64,000 bases of DNA from Flavobacterium praedii (GCF_026810365.1 NZ_CP113948.1:810001-874000), one strand, 5' to 3'. Positions 16,530 to 24,392 are shown, counted from the stretch's first letter. Numbers and translations: made by a program. The notes: generated by a model not told the origin, from the letters alone.

Positions 16530-17126
16530 TTAGTAAGAACTTGAATTTTGATTGTTTTGAGCTATCCGCTTTCTTATTCTGCTCAATGATTCCGGTTTGA
16601 CACCTATATAACTGGCAATTTGGTATTGCGGTATTATTTGAAATAATTCAGGTCTTGAATTTAAGAGTTTCACGTAACGTTGTTCAGGAGTATCAGTGGT
16701 ATAAGATGACATTATTTCCTGTTGTTCTGTAAATACTTTTTCCATTACTTTTCTGGAAACGGTTTCTAGTTTTGGAAATCGACGGTATAAATCTTCTTCT
16801 TTTTCTCTATTACCAACCACAAGAATACAGTCTGTAGAACAAGCCATATAATGATTTGAAGGAAGGTTATTACTAAAACTGTTTAAAGAAATTACCCATT
16901 GTTCTTCGGTGAAAAAATTACCCGTTTTTTCTTCTGCATCAACAATAAAATACTGCCTCACACAGCCTTCTAAAACAAAATAAGCCTCTGTTGAAATCTG
17001 TCCCTCTTTAAGTAATACAGTACCTTTTTCATATTTTTTAATCACCATAGTGGCTGCAATAGCATCAGCTTCTTCCTTTGAAATAGACATTATTCTAGAA
17101 AAATAATTTAAGAGTTTGTCTTCCAT
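16530..17126 (-). CDS. Crp/Fnr-family transcriptional regulator
   Basis: A 198-residue protein. Residues about 20-115 form a cyclic-nucleotide-binding-type beta roll (KYEKGTVLLKEGQISTEAYFVLEGCVRQYF); the phosphate-cassette Arg-Ser of true CRP is missing, as is usual for this Bacteroidota group. The C-terminal helix-turn-helix is IPQYQIASYIGVKPESLSRI. It converges with the MDR/membrane-protein pair. It may sense a small ligand or redox state; the target is unknown. Confidence 0.9.
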   Translation of the reverse strand: MEDKLLNYFSRIMSISKEEADAIAATMVIKKYEKGTVLLKEGQISTEAYFVLEGCVRQYFIVDAEEKTGNFFTEEQWVISLNSFSNNLPSNHYMACSTDCILVVGNREKEEDLYRRFPKLETVSRKVMEKVFTEQQEIMSSYTTDTPEQRYVKLLNSRPELFQIIPQYQIASYIGVKPESLSRIRKRIAQNNQNSSSY

Positions 17127-17332
17127 CGTTTTGTTGTCATTAGATTTGTGGCAAAGTTGAGTCGCTTTTTTTAATTCCGATGGCTAATTTACAATAAAGA
17201 TTTTATAGCCAAAGGGATGTTCAATTAAACACTAGTTGTCTTTTATTGTAAAACATAATTGATAGTACGACAAACTTTTAAATTATATAGGAATAAAAGG
17301 ATTTATTCTATGATTAACAGCATTAAATTTTA

Positions 17333-17489
17333 ACCATATAAGCCATATAAGATATTTTTTACTGTGCTTTAAACGAGCACCCTAAAGAGAATATAAGTTA
17401 AAACCCTTGATCCGACTACGAGCTTTGACTTAAATGAACTTAATTTTATGCGCTTTCTTAAAAAAGAAAACTTATATGACTTATATGGT
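17333..17489. mobile_element. MITE-like element with 19-bp terminal inverted repeats
   Basis: ACCATATAAGCCATATAAG (17333-17351) and CTTATATGACTTATATGGT (17471-17489) are inverted repeats with one mismatch. Each arm is itself a tandem of CATATAAG. The 119-base interior is non-coding. The element fills most of the gap between the Crp-type gene and the methyltransferase end. There is no transposase and no clear target duplication, so it could equally be a large transcript hairpin. Confidence 0.45.
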
Positions 17490-17569
17490 CGAAAAATAGT
17501 AAACAAATGCTGTTGTTTATAGAATTAAGCGGAATAAAACTAAAATCTCTAAAATTCTATTAAAGAGAG

Positions 17570-18205
17570 CTATTTTTTCCTTCCAACAAACCGAATCACG
17601 GAACCTTTTCCGATATGATATTTGCCTTCTTCTAATGTGATTTCTTTTTCTTCTAATAGTAGGATCTCATAATTTTCGAAGTCGGCTGCTATTTCAGCAG
17701 TAGAAAATAGCATATTAAAATCTTTGGGGCCTCCCACTTTTGGATCACGTTCATTATAAACTAAGTGCAATTTACTAAAAGCCTCGAAAATAATAATACC
17801 TCCTGGTTTGACATACTCATTTAATTTTTTGTGCAAAAATGATTTCTTTTCTGCAGCAAAGTGGGCATAGATTAGTCCAATAGCATCAAATGATGCTGCT
17901 TCAAAATGAAGTTGCTCGATATCACCAACTCTATATTCTAGTGAGACATTCTTTTCTTTGGCCAATGCAAATGCTTTTGATTTCCCCTCTTCACTTAAAT
18001 CAGTTGAAGTTACTTTCCAACCCAATTTTGCTGCAAAGACACCATTACGTCCCTCGCCATCAGCAGGCATTAATAGAGTACCAGGCTCAAATTTTTGAAC
18101 CCATTCTTTAAAAAATAGATTGGGTTCTTTGCCGTACACAAATTCGTTTTCTTTGTAACGCTCGTCCCACATATTTTTATATTCATTATCCCAAGATGTA
18201 TTCAT
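17570..18205 (-). CDS. Class I SAM-dependent methyltransferase (TehB/TPMT-like)
   Basis: A 211-residue protein. It opens WDNEYKNMWDERYKENEFVYG, a pattern common in tellurite-resistance/thiopurine-type methyltransferases. The SAM site motif I is degenerate (LLMPADGEGRNGVFAAKLG), followed by VTSTDLSEEG, the acidic SAM-ribose strand. GDIEQLHFEAASFDAIGLIY and the NEYVKPGGIIIFEAF strand complete the fold. It is third in a tight operon (10-base gap) behind the dithiol oxidoreductase, so it may methylate thiols or toxic small molecules; that is inference. Confidence 0.88.
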   Translation of the reverse strand: MNTSWDNEYKNMWDERYKENEFVYGKEPNLFFKEWVQKFEPGTLLMPADGEGRNGVFAAKLGWKVTSTDLSEEGKSKAFALAKEKNVSLEYRVGDIEQLHFEAASFDAIGLIYAHFAAEKKSFLHKKLNEYVKPGGIIIFEAFSKLHLVYNERDPKVGGPKDFNMLFSTAEIAADFENYEILLLEEKEITLEEGKYHIGKGSVIRFVGRKK

Positions 18206-18215
18206 AATTGTATTT

Positions 18216-19247
18216 TTAAAATTGTTCTAAAATCATTTTTTTACTAGCCATCATACCTGCAGCTGTTCCCATTGCTACAGAATTTGCGACTGAACGCATA
18301 CGTGTTGTATTGTCACCGCAGGCAAAAACGCCATCGATAGTAGTTTCTTGAAAAGGATTTACTTTGATATAGCCTTCGTCATTTAATTCACAACCCAAAG
18401 ATTCAGGAATAGTGCAATGTTGTTCAAATGAGTTGCGGGAATACATAGCCTTGACTTCTGCTTTTGTTCCGTCTTTGAAAATGATATTTTTAAGGTAACC
18501 ATTATTGTGTTCCAATTTTTCAATTTCTGTATCAACTATTTTTATTTGATGTTTCTTCAGCTTTTCTGTTTGCTCCTCGGTCAAAGTTGATTTCCCATTG
18601 GTATATAACGTTAAATCATTTGTCCAATTTGAAATCAACTTGGCTAATTCATTGCCGTGTTCACCATTGCCTAGTATACCCGTTTTTTGATTTCGGACTT
18701 CGTATCCATGGCAATAGGGACAGTGCAACATTGATATTCCCCAACAATCTGAAAACCCTTCAATTTTTGGCATTTCATCTTTTATACCTGTTGCAAAAAT
18801 TAATTGATCTGCTTGAAATAGTTCTCCAGAAGCCACTTGAATTTCAAATCCATTATCCGTTTTGCTTCCATTTGTTGCCAAACCATCAAAAAACGAAACG
18901 GTATCATACATTTCGACTTGTTGTTTGGCGAGAGTTGCAATTTCTCCTGGAGTTTTTCCATCTTGGGTAAGGAAATTATGGGAATGGGGTGTTGGCGCAT
19001 TACAAGGTTTACCACTATCAATAATTAAAACTTGTTTCAAAGCTCGGCCTAAAGCCATACCAGCAGCAAGGCCTGAATAACTGCCTCCAACTATAATTAC
19101 ATCGAATTTTGTAATATTTTTCATTTTAGTGTCGTTTGAAATTTTTGTTTTGGGGAATGGCAATGTAAGTGCTACAATTGCCAGCCCACTTTGTCTAATG
19201 AATTTTCGTCTAGAAGAAAAGTGTAAAGTTTTCTTGCTAACTTTCAT
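18216..19247 (-). CDS. Thioredoxin-reductase-like FAD oxidoreductase with twin-arginine signal
   Basis: A 343-residue protein. The FAD site DVIIVGGSYSGLAAGMALG is at about 49-67, the redox motif in HCPYCHGYE at about 174-182, the NADPH-side loop GILGNGEHGNELAKLI after it, and the FAD-binding end DGVFACGDNTTRM near 315. CPYC followed by HGYE is the arrangement of dithiol oxidases of the GliT/HlmI kind rather than the CATC of thioredoxin reductase. A 41-residue N-terminal extension contains SRRKFIRQSG and a hydrophobic run, a Tat export signal. A second Met (MKNITKFD) would give a cytoplasmic form. It is second in the operon. Confidence 0.9.
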   Translation of the reverse strand: MKVSKKTLHFSSRRKFIRQSGLAIVALTLPFPKTKISNDTKMKNITKFDVIIVGGSYSGLAAGMALGRALKQVLIIDSGKPCNAPTPHSHNFLTQDGKTPGEIATLAKQQVEMYDTVSFFDGLATNGSKTDNGFEIQVASGELFQADQLIFATGIKDEMPKIEGFSDCWGISMLHCPYCHGYEVRNQKTGILGNGEHGNELAKLISNWTNDLTLYTNGKSTLTEEQTEKLKKHQIKIVDTEIEKLEHNNGYLKNIIFKDGTKAEVKAMYSRNSFEQHCTIPESLGCELNDEGYIKVNPFQETTIDGVFACGDNTTRMRSVANSVAMGTAAGMMASKKMILEQF

Positions 19248-19253
19248 GCTAGA

Positions 19254-19478
19254 TTATTTTTTGTTGACTTCAGTTGAAAGTTGACGCAGAATAAAATCTA
19301 CAAAAGGAACACCTGCAAAAACGACCCAAGGCACGAGTATAAGAGTTAGAAATAATGTCTTAAGAAACAAAGGTAATTCCAATGACGATTTACTCAATAA
19401 ATAAAGAAATAATGTGATAGAGGGATATATTACAATCCAGATTTTTAAGGCCGCTGTTAATTTCATTTTTGTTTTCAT
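19254..19478 (-). CDS. Small two-span membrane protein
   Basis: A 74-residue protein with two hydrophobic segments (about 12-30 and 36-58) and a basic start (MKTKMKLTAALKIW). An internal Met at residue 5 is an alternative start. The C-terminal part (VPFVDFILRQL) is amphipathic. It is first in the operon with the Tat-type oxidoreductase (6-base gap) and the methyltransferase. No function is known to me. Control site C stands directly upstream. Confidence 0.75.
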   Translation of the reverse strand: MKTKMKLTAALKIWIVIYPSITLFLYLLSKSSLELPLFLKTLFLTLILVPWVVFAGVPFVDFILRQLSTEVNKK

Positions 19479-19518
19479 GTCGATATACTTTTTTTGAATA
19501 TTTATATTATTTATTCAG

Positions 19519-19574
19519 CAAAGGTATAAGTAACAGTAAGCTGGTAGATAGGACAAAAATGAAGTTGGATAGGA
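19519..19574 (-). promoter_or_regulatory. ATAGGA-repeat control site C with -7 box, oxidoreductase operon
   Basis: ATAGGA repeats at 19548-19553 and 19569-19574 (21-bp spacing). The minus-strand -7 box TACCTTTG is at 19519-19526, again separated by 21 bases. The upstream end touches the stop codon of the AraC-type gene, which makes that regulator the natural candidate for binding. Confidence 0.75.
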
Positions 19575-19575
19575 C

Positions 19576-20439
19576 TTATTTAAAGTTGTTTCGGAAAGCT
19601 TCCGGTGTATAATCAGTATGTTTTTTAAAAAAACGTATGAAATAGGAAATATCATCATATCCAAGCTGATCCGCTATTTGGTTCACTTGATTGGATGTTG
19701 CCAGAAGTTGTCTTTTTGATTCTAAAACAATGTGCTCATTAATAAGTTCAGAAGGTGTTTTATTTAGCGATGTCTTTGTAATAGCATTCAGTTGATAGGT
19801 TGAGATATTCAGCATATCGGCATATTGAGATACTTGTTTGTTTTTAGTAATGTTTGTTTCTAAAAGTTCTAGAAATTTCTCCAGTTGTTCCTGCAAATAG
19901 GGATTATTCTCTTTAGACGCCATTTTTTTGTTTTGACGATGTCTAACTAATTCGATAAAGAAAATACTCAAATTGGATTTAATAACCTCTTGATAGCCTT
20001 CTTGTTTTTCGCTGTACTCTTTTAATATATAAGACAAAATAGTCTCCAGCTTATTAAATCCATCACTATCAATGCTACAAAAGTTGATGTGACTAACCTT
20101 GCGTAAAAGCTCCTGTGCTAATTTGTTTTGAGAGTTAAAAAAATCTGTTTTAAATTGAAGCAAATACCCTGAACTGCCCGTTTTTAAAGTAAGTTGATGT
20201 ACCTGTCCCGGGCGCATCAGGAATATAGTATGATTGCGAACTTCATATGGTTTAAAGTCTATCTCATGAGAGCCACTTCCTTTTTTTAAAACCAGTATAT
20301 AGTAAAAATCATGCCTATGCAGCTCTTGAACCATATCTTTCTCCAATAGCAAGTTTTGAATATCTCTTACGCTAAAACTTCCAGACAAGTTTGGTTCTTT
20401 TGGGCCTTCATGAATATGTCTTATTGGAATAGTTTCCAT
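19576..20439 (-). CDS. AraC-family transcriptional regulator
   Basis: A 287-residue protein. Residues about 20-130 form a cupin-like sensing domain (ELHRHDFYYILVLKKGSGSHEIDF, then MRPGQVHQLTLKTG). Residues about 185-287 form the AraC double helix-turn-helix: VSQYADMLNISTYQLNAITK and VNQIADQLGYDDISYFIRFF. It is oriented with the three-gene operon downstream (membrane protein, dithiol oxidoreductase, methyltransferase). It probably activates from the ATAGGA direct repeats seen three times in this window. No copy lies before its own gene, so autoregulation through this site is unlikely. Confidence 0.95.
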   Translation of the reverse strand: METIPIRHIHEGPKEPNLSGSFSVRDIQNLLLEKDMVQELHRHDFYYILVLKKGSGSHEIDFKPYEVRNHTIFLMRPGQVHQLTLKTGSSGYLLQFKTDFFNSQNKLAQELLRKVSHINFCSIDSDGFNKLETILSYILKEYSEKQEGYQEVIKSNLSIFFIELVRHRQNKKMASKENNPYLQEQLEKFLELLETNITKNKQVSQYADMLNISTYQLNAITKTSLNKTPSELINEHIVLESKRQLLATSNQVNQIADQLGYDDISYFIRFFKKHTDYTPEAFRNNFK

Positions 20440-20748
20440 TTTTTTTAGGTCTCTACTTATTTAAGCGTTGGTAAAACTTAGTTGGAATATTACTTTTTGT
20501 TTTGAAATTAGATAAATTATTAAATATGAATCTATTTCGGTATAAATTACATTTTATTTATTTAACGCTGTAAGTATTTATTTAATGAAATATTATATTT
20601 GGTTGTCTAAATATTTGTGTAAAGTTAATAATAAAAACTTTGTGCATTTGCTATTTAGTTTCTGTTTAATTTTTGGTCTTTGTTCAAAACTTTTGCACCT
20701 GATCCGTTTTTTTTAAAATAGTCGATGTGTTAGTAGTAAAATAGATAA
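20440..20748. other. Upstream region of the AraC-type gene, nothing further recognised
   Basis: AT-rich DNA without a reading frame. It must hold the promoter of the AraC-type gene. I see no convincing TAnnTTTG box close to the start and no ATAGGA repeat. Confidence 0.35.
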
Positions 20749-20790
20749 TAAAAAAAAACGGGACAAAAGAAGATTTTCTTCTTTGTCCCG
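20749..20790 (-). terminator. Terminator after tRNA-Arg
   Basis: CGGGACAAA and CTTTGTCCCG arms lie at 20759-20790 with an A-run (20751-20758), the U-run on the minus strand. It begins five bases past the tRNA 3' end. Confidence 0.85.
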
Positions 20791-20795
20791 TAGAG

Positions 20796-20869
20796 TGACC
20801 TTGACTGGATTCAAACCAGTAACCTCTTGAGCCGTAATCAAGTGCGCTATTCAGTTGCGCCACAAGGCC
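20796..20869 (-). tRNA. tRNA-Arg (anticodon ACG)
   Basis: Seventy-four bases on the minus strand. The acceptor GGCCTTG pairs with CAAGGTC (one G-U pair). The anticodon arm is CTTGA, loop TTACGGC, TCAAG, giving anticodon ACG, whose first base is normally edited to inosine. The T arm is CTGG-TTTGAAT-CCAG, and the discriminator is A. CCA is not encoded. A terminator follows. Confidence 0.93.
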
Positions 20870-20983
20870 ATTTTGCTTACTTATTCATTGTTTTCAAAGT
20901 TGTACATTGAACGTGTTTGCGGGTGCAAATATAGGAATAAATATGTATCTTGCAAGCATGAAATTACATAAAAATTAAAAAAA

Positions 20984-21496
20984 ATGAGTTTAAAAGATTA
21001 TATACGTGATATTCAGGGATTTCCAAAAGAGGGAATTGTGTTTAAAGACATCACTCCGTTATTAATTGATCCAAATGCAAGAAAAGAATGCCTCGAAATC
21101 TTGGTTTCATCGGTAAAAGGCAAAAAAATTGATAAAGTAATTGGTGTAGAAAGCCGTGGTTTTTTTTTCGGGATGCTTTTAGCGCAGGAATTGAACGTAG
21201 GTTTTGTTCCGGTTCGTAAACCCAATAAATTGCCTTTTGATACGATTTCGGCTTCTTATGATTTAGAGTATGGTACCGATACACTCGAGATTCATACCGA
21301 TGCGATTCAAAAAGGGGATAGAGTTTTGATTCATGATGATGTTTTGGCCACTGGCGGAACGGCAAAAGCAGTTTGTGAATTGGTAGAACGATTAGGAGGT
21401 GTAATTGTACAATGCAATTTTCTGATGGAAATCACTTTCTTGAACGGAAGGGAAAAGATTGCTGGGAATGAGATTTTTGCGGCAATAACATACTAA
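20984..21496 (+). CDS. apt: Adenine phosphoribosyltransferase
   Basis: A 170-residue protein, the normal length of Apt. It begins MSLKDYIRDIQGFPKEGIVFKD, contains IGVESRGFFFG and carries the PRPP-binding loop VLIHDDVLATGGTA. It converts adenine and PRPP to AMP and pyrophosphate in purine salvage. It is a single gene in its own transcription unit, divergent from the tRNA. Confidence 0.97.
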   Translation: MSLKDYIRDIQGFPKEGIVFKDITPLLIDPNARKECLEILVSSVKGKKIDKVIGVESRGFFFGMLLAQELNVGFVPVRKPNKLPFDTISASYDLEYGTDTLEIHTDAIQKGDRVLIHDDVLATGGTAKAVCELVERLGGVIVQCNFLMEITFLNGREKIAGNEIFAAITY

Positions 21497-21587
21497 ATGC
21501 TTTTGGTCTAATATTGTTTAAGCAGAAGTAGTCAAAACAACATTAAACTTTAAACCATCCAATCAATTTTAAACTATTCAGGAATTT

Positions 21588-21728
21588 TTATCCAAGCGCT
21601 CTGGTAGTTACATAATAACGATATCCAATTATTGCCATTTGCCATTTTTTAGCTTTGGAAACATCCAATCTTTGTTTGGTGAAGCTTGGAAAAATAAGTT
21701 TGTTGATTTGGGCAAGGATTTTAAACAT
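21588..21728 (-). CDS. Short basic protein, 46 residues
   Basis: It begins MFKILAQINKLIFPSFTKQR and ends IGYRYYVTTRALG. It is basic and aromatic, with no membrane span. Similar short sequences occur, as far as I remember, in other Flavobacteriaceae, which supports it as a real gene, but no function is known to me. It lies between the M56 peptidase gene and apt, 60 bases from a strong terminator, and so is probably transcribed alone. Confidence 0.6.
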   Translation of the reverse strand: MFKILAQINKLIFPSFTKQRLDVSKAKKWQMAIIGYRYYVTTRALG

Positions 21729-21752
21729 TGTTTAATTTTTTTCAAAGATATA

Positions 21753-21789
21753 AAAAAAGACGGTTTTGATGAGAAACCGTCTTTTTTTT
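21753..21789. terminator. Bidirectional terminator
   Basis: The arms AAAAGACGGTTT and AAACCGTCTTTT enclose a short loop, with A and T runs on both sides. It ends the M56 peptidase transcript on the minus strand. Confidence 0.85.
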
Positions 21790-21803
21790 GAATTTTAATA
21801 GAA

Positions 21804-23687
21804 TTAATTATTTTCTTGATCCATTTTTGACTGATATTCCTCCATTTGTTTTTCGTAAACTTTCATTTTCTCTTCAAAAATTTCCATTTGTTCGTTGAAA
21901 GGCTCCATTTGTTTGTCAAATTCTGCCATTTGTTTGTCGAAAGCTTCCATTTGAGGTTCTAGTTTTTTCATTTTGGCATCATATTCTTCCATTTTCTTTT
22001 CAAACTCTTTCCAAGCTTTTTTATCTCCATTTATTGGGTCTCCTTTTGGACTTTTAGGTGCTTTTGGGAATGCAGGAGGAGCAGGAGTTTTAATTTTCAT
22101 AACCGGCGGAGTAGGAGGTACAGGCGGAACAGGCATGTTTTTGTCTTGGTTATAGTTTCTGTTTTTTGTTATAATTCGGATTGTTTTCCCCTCCTTATTC
22201 ACATCCATAGTTTCGATTGTTCCTTGATCTAAATTGTCTAAATCATTTTGTTCGACTTTTTTGCCATTGATATAAATGTCATTCTCGCTGCCTATTTTTG
22301 CGAATTTTTTTGTAGTAATTCTGATTTCTTGTTTTTCATTATTTTTATTGACATTTACTGTAGCAATTTCGTTTGGATCTAATTTGTCCATTTCGACTTT
22401 GTCTGATTTTGATCCGTTTATATAAATTTGAGTATCAGCTGAAATAGGTGTATCCGCCGAAACAATATTATTTACAACAACTAACTTGTCAACTGATTTA
22501 TCCTCTTCGACAAAATCGATTCCCAGTATTCCTTTTGAATCTTTTGAAATAGCTATGCCAAAAGGTTTTATTGCCTCCGAACTAGCAACATTTCTATTAC
22601 TGGAAATCTCTTTTCCTTTTTTCAATTCAACAGTTATAGCCGTGAGTTCGTTATTGGAGTTTCTTTTTGTATTTGAAAAAAGAACGGTTATGCCATAGTT
22701 TTTAGTGATTGTTTCTGCTTTTTCTTTTAATTCAGCTTCGGAGGTGTTCTTGGTAATTTTATAAACATCTTCATCATTTGAAGTTGAAGTCAGTTTTTCT
22801 GCTTTTGGAATCTGATTTTTCTCTTTTGCAATTACTTCCATTTGGAATAAAATTACAAACGCGACTAGAGCCGGAAGTACCAAAACATACTTCCAAGAAT
22901 TCCATTTTTTTGATTGATTTTTGTTTAACATAACGATTCGTTTTTTGATTAATGATTGATAAAAATGATTGGTAAGCACAACACAATTTTCGTGCGCTGT
23001 TATTTTTAAAAGCGTGAGTTGATACGCTTTTTTATCGGATAAATTTTTGGTTGCTTCACTGTCTGCAATAAACTCCAAGTTTTGCAAAATGGCTTTTTTG
23101 TACAGCCAAACAAATGGATTGAACCAGAAAAGAATACAAAATAAACGCGTGATTAAGACGTCTATGGTGTGGTATTGTTCGCTGTGTACTTTTTCATGCT
23201 CCAGTATACTTTCCAGTTCGGACTGAGTATATAAAGTGGAGTTATAAACAATAGTATTGAAATAGGAAAAAGGAGCAATATTTTCTTTTAAGTCAATGAA
23301 TTTATGGTCGGCTTGTTGTTGAATGGTTTTGCCTTTTAAAACGCGATTAAGGCTGTAAAAGTCAAAAGCAAATTGGATTAAAAACAACACCGTTCCAATA
23401 CCATAAGCAGCAACCAAAACAAGTTGCCAATTGATTTCAAAACTTTCTTTTTGTACTGGAACACTATGAGGGATTTTGGACCAATCAAAATTGTTTGGTG
23501 TTGGTTCTACCCAAACAATAGTGGTAAAAACGATCCAAGGCAAAATTACAGAGGTGACCAATCCTGCCAAAAGATACCAACGATTTGCACTGAAGAAAGT
23601 TTCTTTTCGCAATAGGAAATAATAAGCGATATAGAACATTGCTATCAGTCCACTGGATTTTGCTATATTTAGGAATAGTGTTTCCAT
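21804..23687 (-). CDS. BlaR1/MecR1-type M56 metallopeptidase with long C-terminal extension
   Basis: A 627-residue protein. Four membrane spans surround the M56 zinc site: HEKVH at 164-168 and the third ligand in NLEFIADSEATKN (Glu205). After the last span (about 266-285) come two homologous plug-like units (each with IYING and a VNVNK- or MDVNK-type strand, about 420-510), then a proline-rich stretch (PVPPVPPTPPVMKIKTPAPP) and a charged coiled coil of heptad-like KQM units to the end. The penicillin-binding sensor domain of true BlaR1 is absent. It probably cleaves the partner repressor on an envelope signal. It starts 5 bases after the BlaI-type gene. Confidence 0.9.
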   Translation of the reverse strand: METLFLNIAKSSGLIAMFYIAYYFLLRKETFFSANRWYLLAGLVTSVILPWIVFTTIVWVEPTPNNFDWSKIPHSVPVQKESFEINWQLVLVAAYGIGTVLFLIQFAFDFYSLNRVLKGKTIQQQADHKFIDLKENIAPFSYFNTIVYNSTLYTQSELESILEHEKVHSEQYHTIDVLITRLFCILFWFNPFVWLYKKAILQNLEFIADSEATKNLSDKKAYQLTLLKITAHENCVVLTNHFYQSLIKKRIVMLNKNQSKKWNSWKYVLVLPALVAFVILFQMEVIAKEKNQIPKAEKLTSTSNDEDVYKITKNTSEAELKEKAETITKNYGITVLFSNTKRNSNNELTAITVELKKGKEISSNRNVASSEAIKPFGIAISKDSKGILGIDFVEEDKSVDKLVVVNNIVSADTPISADTQIYINGSKSDKVEMDKLDPNEIATVNVNKNNEKQEIRITTKKFAKIGSENDIYINGKKVEQNDLDNLDQGTIETMDVNKEGKTIRIITKNRNYNQDKNMPVPPVPPTPPVMKIKTPAPPAFPKAPKSPKGDPINGDKKAWKEFEKKMEEYDAKMKKLEPQMEAFDKQMAEFDKQMEPFNEQMEIFEEKMKVYEKQMEEYQSKMDQENN

Positions 23688-23692
23688 ATTTG

Positions 23693-24052
23693 TTATTGTT
23701 TTTGCTCAATCATGGCAAGAATTTCTCTCAGTTCATCGGCGGTTATTTTTTCTTCTTTGGCAAAAAAGGAAACCATATTTTTATACGAACTGTTGAAATA
23801 ATTATCAATGGCAGTATTCATAAAGCGTTTTCTGTAATCTTCTAATGTCACTATTGGGTAATATTGATGGGTATTTCCAAAGGCATTATACGAAACATAT
23901 CCTTTTTCTTCAAGATTGCGAATAATAGTCGATAAAGTATTATAATGCGGTTGATCCTCTGTGATTTCGGCCATTACTTCTTTTACAAATGCTTTTTTGA
24001 GCTTCCATAAAATGTGCATGATTTCTTCTTCTTTGTTTGTTAGTTTTTGCAT
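23693..24052 (-). CDS. BlaI/MecI/CopY-family repressor
   Basis: A 119-residue protein, the normal length. The winged helix reads EEEIMHILWKLKKAFVKEVM, then YNTLSTIIRNLEEKGYVSYN; the dimerisation helices are at 85-119. It represses until cleaved by its membrane peptidase partner, encoded next. Its own upstream region contains several short TAGTTTGTAAACTA-like inverted repeats (about 24075-24135) that would suit an autoregulatory operator. Confidence 0.93.
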   Translation of the reverse strand: MQKLTNKEEEIMHILWKLKKAFVKEVMAEITEDQPHYNTLSTIIRNLEEKGYVSYNAFGNTHQYYPIVTLEDYRKRFMNTAIDNYFNSSYKNMVSFFAKEEKITADELREILAMIEQKQ

Positions 24053-24074
24053 GATGATTTAATTTGAAACAAAC

Positions 24075-24135
24075 TTACAACTATATTTCTAGTTTGTAAA
24101 CTATAAATATAGTTATTTAACTAAAATTTTAGTTT
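24075..24135 (-). promoter_or_regulatory. Likely BlaI-type operator upstream of blaI/M56 pair
   Basis: The sequence contains ACTATATTT, TAGTTTGTAAACTA, AAATATAGTT and AAATTTTAGTTTTA, overlapping dyads built on TAGTTT/AAACTA. BlaI-type repressors bind short dyads in their own promoter. Position (just before the ATG at 24052) and symmetry support this; the exact site is not defined. Confidence 0.45.
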
Positions 24136-24177
24136 TATATTGGTTTTGTTGGGATTGGGATTGGGATGTATAATTGT

Positions 24178-24204
24178 CCTAACAGGTTTCCAAAACCTGT
24201 TAGG
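24178..24204. repeat. CCTAACAGG palindrome, copy 1
   Basis: Perfect 12-bp arms CCTAACAGGTTT and AAACCTGTTAGG with a 3-base loop. The same palindrome recurs at 24309-24335 and, less perfectly, at 56001-56030. It is REP-like. Confidence 0.7.
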
Positions 24205-24308
24205 TATTTTTATCAGATTATTTTAATATTTAAGCAATGTTTTTAAAATCTAAAAGTCCTGAAAAGTTATTGGAACTTATTAATGCTTATAGAATACAAC
24301 AAGGAATA

Positions 24309-24335
24309 CCTAACAGGTTCTGAAAACCTGTTAGG
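24309..24335. repeat. CCTAACAGG palindrome, copy 2
   Basis: 11-bp arms CCTAACAGGTT and AACCTGTTAGG with a 5-base loop. The DNA between copies 1 and 2 contains a 28-codon frame (24237-24323, MFLKSKSPEKLLELINAYRI) that ends inside this palindrome. Confidence 0.7.
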
Positions 24336-24392
24336 ATACGTGTATAAAAGCGATATAATTACAAAATATCAAATGGAACACAACTTTTTTTT

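Noticed and set aside
19254-20439. AraC-type regulator in the same operon as the oxidoreductase
   Set aside because: A complete -7 box and operator lie between them, so the three-gene unit has its own promoter.
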